A program made the position numbers and the translations under genes. Shown here in pieces: positions 39,496 through 43,036 of a DNA stretch of 43,036 bases (the first letter of the stretch is position 1; each line of letters starts with the position of its first letter). The stretch spans positions 1-43,036 of the forward strand of contig JAEXAH010000121.1 in NCBI GenBank assembly GCA_023458315.1, given 5' to 3'. This DNA is from Pseudomonadota bacterium (GTDB lineage Bacteria > Pseudomonadota > Alphaproteobacteria > Rhodospirillales > Magnetospirillaceae). Below the pieces are notes generated by a model. That model searched no databases. It was not told where the DNA came from and saw nothing but the letters and a program-made list of their open reading frames with translations.

Positions 39496-39523
39496 CGTCA
39501 CCCCCGCGAAAGCGGGAATGACG
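39496..39523. repeat. hybrid REP-like palindrome (unit E)
   Basis: cgtca-cc-cccgc-gaaa-gcggg-aa-tgacg: the left half equals unit C and the right half equals unit D reversed, leaving a C-C/A-A mismatch in an otherwise paired stem. It looks like the product of recombination between two facing units that removed the middle. It starts 2 nt after the GIY-YIG stop and lies 23 bp before alr. Confidence 0.8.
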
Positions 39524-39545
39524 CGATAGAGAGTATGGGAACACC

Positions 39546-40658
39546 ATGTCCGCCTTCGACCGTGCCACCGCCTTTCTGACCATCGACGTCGGGGCGATCG
39601 TCGCCAATTGGCGCCGCATCCGCGACCATGTCGGCGCCACCTGCGAGGCGGCGGCGGTGGTCAAGGCCGATTGCTACGGCCTGGGGGCGGACCGCATCGC
39701 CCCGGCGCTGGCGGCGGCGGGGTGCCGCACTTTCTTCGTCGCCACCATCGACGAAGGCATCGCCCTGCGCAAAGTGGTGGCTGACGCCGCCATCGCCGTG
39801 CTGGGCGGCCCGCTGCCGGGCGCCGCCGCCGATCTGGACGAACACCGTCTGATTCCGGTGCTGAACAGCCCGGAACAGATCGGCCTGTGGGCGGGCTACG
39901 CCACCGCCACCGGCCGCCGCCTGGATTGCGCGCTGCACCTGGACACCGGCATGAGCCGCCTGGGCCTGGACGCGGCGGCGGTCGAGCGGCTGGCCGCCGA
40001 CCCGGCGTTGCTGGGCGGGCTGAACCCGCTGCTGGTGATGAGCCACATGGCCTGCGCCGACGAGGCCGAGCACCCCAAGAACCCCGACCAATTGGCGCGC
40101 TTCCGCGCCCTGTCCGACCACCTGGGCCTGGGGGGCCGCCGCAGCCTGGGGGCGTCGTCCACCATCTTCCTGGGGGCCGACTATCATTTCGATCTGGTGC
40201 GGCCGGGAATCGCCCTTTACGGCGGCAATCCCACCCCCGGCCGGGCCAATCCCATGGCCGCCGTCGCCCGGCTGGAAGCCCGCATCTTGCAGGTGCGTGA
40301 CGTTGACTCCCCTATGACCGTTGGCTATGGTGCCAGCCACCGCGTCACGGGAAAGGGCCGCGTGGCGGTCGCCGCCCTGGGATACGCCGATGGCGTGTTC
40401 CGATCGCTGGGCAATTGCGGTTTCGGTTTCATCGAGGGGGAGCGGGTGCCGATCGTGGGCCGTATTTCCATGGATCTGACCACCTTCGACGTCAGCGCGC
40501 TGGCGCCTGAAAAGGCCCGCCCCGGCGCCTTGATCGAAATCCTTGGCCCGCACCAGGACGTCGACACCCTGGCCACCGACGCGGGCACCATCGGCTATGA
40601 AATCCTGACGGCGCTGGGACGGCGCTATCTGCGCGACTACCAGAACGGGGCGGTGTGA
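39546..40658 (+). CDS. alr: alanine racemase
   Basis: 370-residue PLP enzyme that makes D-alanine for peptidoglycan. Lys40 in VVKADCYGLGA holds PLP; the second catalytic base is Tyr261 in TVGYGASHR (the family more often has SYG); HLDTGMSRLG, VRPGIALYGG and VGRISMDLT are canonical. Only a weak GGGAAC ribosome site is seen before ATG 39546, and unit E lies in the leader. The stop overlaps the mlaE start as TGATG, so alr, mlaE and mlaF form one operon. Confidence 0.96.
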   Translation: MSAFDRATAFLTIDVGAIVANWRRIRDHVGATCEAAAVVKADCYGLGADRIAPALAAAGCRTFFVATIDEGIALRKVVADAAIAVLGGPLPGAAADLDEHRLIPVLNSPEQIGLWAGYATATGRRLDCALHLDTGMSRLGLDAAAVERLAADPALLGGLNPLLVMSHMACADEAEHPKNPDQLARFRALSDHLGLGGRRSLGASSTIFLGADYHFDLVRPGIALYGGNPTPGRANPMAAVARLEARILQVRDVDSPMTVGYGASHRVTGKGRVAVAALGYADGVFRSLGNCGFGFIEGERVPIVGRISMDLTTFDVSALAPEKARPGALIEILGPHQDVDTLATDAGTIGYEILTALGRRYLRDYQNGAV

Positions 40659-41431
40659 TGGATTTCCTTGCCACCATCGGCCGTATCCTGCTGGGCTTCC
40701 TGTCCCATGTGGGGCGCCTGTCGGCCTTTGCCGGAACCGCCGTGTCGCACATGGTGCGGCCGCCCTTCTATCCGCGCCTGATGCTGCGCTCGATGATCGA
40801 GATCGGCTATTTCTCGCTGCCGGTGGTCGGTCTGACGGCGGTGTTCACCGGCATGGTGCTGGCGCTGCAATCCTATTCCGGTTTTTCCCGCTTCGCCGCC
40901 GAGGGCGCCGTCGCCACCGTGGTCGTGCTGTCCGTCACCCGCGAACTGGCGCCGGTTCTGGCCGGCCTGATGGTGGCGGGCCGCATCGGCGCCTCCATGG
41001 CGGCCGAGATCGGCACCATGCGCGTCACCGAACAGATCGACGCCCTGACCACCCTGTCCACCAACCCGTTCAAGTATCTGGTGGCGCCGCGCCTGCTGGC
41101 CGGGTTGCTGATGGTGCCGTGTCTGGTGCTGGTGGCCGACATCATCGGCGTATTCGGCGGCTATATCGTCGGCGTGTACAAGCTGGGCTTCAACCCGTCG
41201 TCCTATATCGCCCGCACCTGGGAATACCTGGAGCCGCTGGACGTCATCTCGGGCTTGACCAAGGCGGCGGTGTTCGGCTTCCTGATCTCGCTGATGGGCT
41301 GCTACCACGGTTATTACTCGCGGGGCGGCGCCCAGGGCGTCGGCGCGGCGACCACCAATTCGGTGGTGTCGGCGGCGATCATGATCCTGGTGTTCAACTA
41401 CATCATCACCGCCCTCTATTTCGGCCAATGA
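40658..41431 (+). CDS. mlaE: MlaE/YrbE-type ABC transporter permease
   Basis: 257-residue inner-membrane permease of the Mla phospholipid transport system. Hydrophobic segments and the family blocks FTGMVLALQSYSGFSRF, VTRELAPVLAGLMVAGRIGASMAAEIGTMRVTEQIDAL and FGFLISLMGCYHGYYSRGGAQGVGAATTNSVV are unmistakable. The start at 40658 overlaps the alr stop, and the stop overlaps the mlaF start (ATGA). The substrate-binding MlaD partner is not in the window. Confidence 0.95.
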   Translation: MDFLATIGRILLGFLSHVGRLSAFAGTAVSHMVRPPFYPRLMLRSMIEIGYFSLPVVGLTAVFTGMVLALQSYSGFSRFAAEGAVATVVVLSVTRELAPVLAGLMVAGRIGASMAAEIGTMRVTEQIDALTTLSTNPFKYLVAPRLLAGLLMVPCLVLVADIIGVFGGYIVGVYKLGFNPSSYIARTWEYLEPLDVISGLTKAAVFGFLISLMGCYHGYYSRGGAQGVGAATTNSVVSAAIMILVFNYIITALYFGQ

Positions 41432-42216
41432 GCGTCATGACCAACTCCGCCCCGCCGAAAATCCAACTGACCGAAATCCACAAATCCTTTGGCCCCAAGG
41501 TGGTGCTGGACGGCATCGACCTGTCGGTGGCCCGCGGCGAATCGGTGGTGATCATCGGCGGGTCCGGCACCGGCAAGTCGGTGCTGCTGAAATCCGTGCT
41601 GGGCCTGCTGCGGCCCGAGCGCGGCTCGATCCGCATCGACGGCGAGGAAGTGGTCGGCATGCGCGGCAAGCAGCGTGACCGCATGCTCAAGCAATTCGGC
41701 ATGCTGTTCCAGGGCGCCGCCCTGTTCGACAGCCTGAAGGTCTGGGAAAACGTCGCCTTCGGCCTGATCCAGGGGCGCGGCATGGACCGCGCCCAGGCGC
41801 GCGACATCGCCATCGAGAAGCTGGCCGCCGTCGGTCTGGCCGCCTCGGCCGGGGAATTGTTCCCGTCGGAACTGTCGGGCGGCATGCAAAAGCGCGTGGG
41901 CCTGGCCCGTGCCATCGCCTCCAGCCCGGAAATCATCTTCTTCGACGAACCGACCACCGGCCTGGACCCCATCATGGCCGACGTGATCAACGACCTGATC
42001 GTCAAGTGCACCAAGGAACTGGGCGCCACGGCCCTGTCCATCACCCACGACATGGCCTCGGCCCGCAAGATCGCCGACCGCATCGCCATGCTGTACAAGG
42101 GTCGCCTGATCTGGGTCGGCCCGGCCAAGGACGTCGACAATTCCGGCAACGAATATGTCGACCAGTTCATCCACGGGCGGGCCGAAGGCCCGATTAAGAT
42201 GGAGTTGCGCGCCTGA
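41428..42216 (+). CDS. mlaF: MlaF-type ABC transporter ATP-binding protein
   Basis: 262-residue ATPase that powers MlaE. Walker A is GGSGTGKSVLLK, the signature LSGGMQKRVGLARA, Walker B IIFFDEPTTGLDPI, and the switch His lies in SITHDMAS. FQGAALFDSLKVWENVAFGL is typical of Mla ATPases. The ATG at 41428 overlaps the mlaE stop; an ATG at 41437 is an alternative. The final 12 codons (RAEGPIKMELRA) and the stop are repeated twice downstream as a 44-bp tandem repeat. The usual next genes (mlaD, mlaA-type) do not follow; a sensor gene does. Confidence 0.95.
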   Translation: MSVMTNSAPPKIQLTEIHKSFGPKVVLDGIDLSVARGESVVIIGGSGTGKSVLLKSVLGLLRPERGSIRIDGEEVVGMRGKQRDRMLKQFGMLFQGAALFDSLKVWENVAFGLIQGRGMDRAQARDIAIEKLAAVGLAASAGELFPSELSGGMQKRVGLARAIASSPEIIFFDEPTTGLDPIMADVINDLIVKCTKELGATALSITHDMASARKIADRIAMLYKGRLIWVGPAKDVDNSGNEYVDQFIHGRAEGPIKMELRA

Positions 42217-42304
42217 GCGCGCGGGCCGAAGGCCCGATTAAAATGGAGTTGCGCGCATAGGCGCGCGGGCCGAAGGCCCGATTAAAATGGAACTGCGCGC
42301 CTGA
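42177..42304 (+). repeat. 44-bp tandem repeat, three copies, of the mlaF 3' end
   Basis: Period 44 with anchors gggccgaaggcccgatta at 42179, 42223 and 42267. Copy 1 lies in mlaF and includes its stop. Copies 2 and 3 follow, each still able to encode RAEGPIKMELRA and each with its own stop (TGA, TAG, TGA). Every copy contains the hairpin cgggcc-gaa-ggcccg. A weaker stem tgacgg/ccgtca (42302-42320) follows copy 3. Confidence 0.92.
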
Positions 42305-42329
42305 CGGGAAGTCTCCGTCATGCTATAAC
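42301..42329 (+). promoter_or_regulatory. possible promoter of the terminal sensor gene
   Basis: CTGACG (42301-42306), 17-nt spacer, TATAAC (42324-42329). The -35 lies on the stop codon of the last tandem-repeat copy. The predicted start of transcription would fall very near the ribosome site of the small ORF at 42346, which weakens the case. Confidence 0.3.
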
Positions 42330-42345
42330 CCAAGAGGGGTTTCGC

Positions 42346-42414
42346 ATGTCCGGAGGGTCGACCGCCATCATGGCATTCCTGTTCCGCATGGGCGTTGTCG
42401 CGGACGCTTCGTGA
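42346..42414 (+). CDS. possible 22-residue upstream ORF
   Basis: ATG at 42346 has AAGAGGGG 6 nt upstream and encodes MSGGSTAIMAFLFRMGVVAD followed by two residues and TGA at 42412-42414. The stop overlaps the GTG start of the sensor gene (GTGA). The sensor start itself has no ribosome site, so coupled translation from this ORF would explain how it is read. Confidence 0.45.
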   Translation: MSGGSTAIMAFLFRMGVVADAS

Positions 42415-43036
42415 CTCCCCTGCCCATCCCTCCCCGTCATCCGGTGGCCCGCCGCCTGCTGTTGCGCCTGATCTCGCTGGGGCTGGCCGTGGCCTTCATC
42501 GCGGCCGCCCTGCAATTGTACCTGGATTATCAGCGTGGGGTCGGCGCAGTGACCGCCCGGCTCGAGGAGATCGGCGTCGGCTATCTTCCCAGCGTGCAGG
42601 AAAACCTGTGGCTGGACGACCGCGAGCGGCTGCTGGTGCTGGCCCAGGGCATCGACAACCTGCCGGGCATCTCCCTGGTGCAGGTGGTGTCGGCCCAGGG
42701 CGAGATGCTGGTCAGCACCGGCACCATGGCCGGGCAGCCGCTGGAACGCTTTTACGAACTGGAACGGGATTACGGCGGCCGCGCGGTGCTGCTGGGCCGT
42801 CTGGAGGTGGTCGCCGACCTGGAGCCGCTGCGCCGCGAAGCCCTGAGCCACGTGGGCGCCACCCTGGCCACCAACCTGTTGCTGGTGGGTGTCCTGGGCG
42901 GCCTGGGCTATTGGCAGGTGCACGCGCTGATCGCCCGCCGCCTGGGCGGCATCGCCGCCTATGCCCGCCATCTGGGGCGCGACGGACCATCGTCGCTGCC
43001 GCTGCCGCCGCCGGAACCGCCCGGCCCGTGCGAGGA
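42411..43036 (+). CDS. membrane-bound sensor protein, 3' end beyond the window
   Basis: About 208 residues are visible. A basic N-terminus (PRHPVARRLLLRL) leads into TM1 (ISLGLAVAFIAAALQLYL), a periplasmic sensor of about 95 residues (YLPSVQENLWLDDRERLLVL, LVQVVSAQGEMLVSTGT), TM2 (TLATNLLLVGVLGGLGYW) and the start of a cytosolic linker (LIARRLGGIAAYARHLG) that ends Pro-rich at the window edge. This is the front of a histidine kinase or diguanylate cyclase/phosphodiesterase; the output domain is not visible. The GTG start at 42411 is chosen for the overlap with the small ORF; an alternative downstream start cannot be excluded. Confidence 0.75.
   Translation, partial: MTPLPIPPRHPVARRLLLRLISLGLAVAFIAAALQLYLDYQRGVGAVTARLEEIGVGYLPSVQENLWLDDRERLLVLAQGIDNLPGISLVQVVSAQGEMLVSTGTMAGQPLERFYELERDYGGRAVLLGRLEVVADLEPLRREALSHVGATLATNLLLVGVLGGLGYWQVHALIARRLGGIAAYARHLGRDGPSSLPLPPPEPPGPCE

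Noticed and set aside
39111..39523. Palindromes near dnaB-alr as a CRISPR array
   Set aside because: The units alternate in orientation, spacers are irregular and the gene lies between them; no direct-repeat periodicity.
42177..42304. 44-bp tandem repeat as a CRISPR array
   Set aside because: The copies are contiguous with no variable spacers and derive from the mlaF coding end.

Overview
The window is about 43 kb of high-GC chromosomal DNA from an alphaproteobacterium, most likely of the order Rhodospirillales and Magnetospirillum-like. This is inferred from gene content, not from a marker search. The pointers are a split proton-translocating transhydrogenase (pntAA-pntAB-pntB) as in Rhodospirillum, a DUF2232 membrane gene between rpsR and rplI, homospermidine synthase next to ornithine decarboxylase, a COQ9 protein, and an abundance of chemoreceptor-type proteins. 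Almost everything looks like stable core chromosome. I see no phage, insertion sequence, CRISPR array, tRNA or rRNA.

Layout. 1-5 kb: 3' part of purK (window edge, probably mis-sequenced), a DedA membrane protein, def-coq9 (minus) divergent from rpsU, then a soluble protein with an MCP signalling tip in front of a Cache-like sensor, and a tiny secreted Cys-rich protein. 5-8 kb: pntAA-pntAB-pntB on the minus strand. 8-12 kb: oligoendopeptidase F divergent from a long-chain acyl-CoA synthetase. 12-21 kb: two very small genes, a UDP-sugar epimerase, a FecR-RTX secreted protein divergent from a 1186-residue TPR/glycosyltransferase-9-like/methyltransferase-like protein, and an MFS transporter. 21-27 kb: polyamine-related genes, namely a COG4091 oxidoreductase plus agmatinase-type ureohydrolase, then ornithine decarboxylase and homospermidine synthase behind a ~350-nt structured leader with a short ORF. 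27-31.6 kb: fabD-fabG-acpP-fabF-mltG (minus). 31.8-35 kb: a NIT-HAMP-MCP-PilZ chemoreceptor and an alpha/beta hydrolase. 35-39 kb: rpsF-rpsR-DUF2232-rplI and dnaB. 39-42 kb: a GIY-YIG nuclease gene bracketed by palindromic repeats, then alr-mlaE-mlaF. The window closes in a membrane sensor gene cut by its end.

How the genes work together. Agmatinase and ornithine decarboxylase both make putrescine, which homospermidine synthase turns into homospermidine. The fab cluster makes acyl-ACP, and MltG trims new peptidoglycan. Alr supplies D-alanine, and MlaEF moves phospholipid between membranes. The epimerase, the FecR-RTX protein and the TPR/glycosyltransferase protein may form a surface-glycan or adhesin group, but this rests on adjacency only.

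Most worth a second look: (1) a GIY-YIG gene tightly bracketed by REP-like palindromes whose arms show compensatory changes, with a second, gene-free inverted pair at 12.1 kb; (2) a 44-bp tandem triplication of the last codons of mlaF in which every sense-codon difference is synonymous; (3) the structured leader with promoter and mini-ORF before ornithine decarboxylase; (4) unusual receptor architectures (MCP tip before Cache; MCP fused to PilZ); (5) the duplicated TPR-GT9 protein with a methyltransferase-like core.
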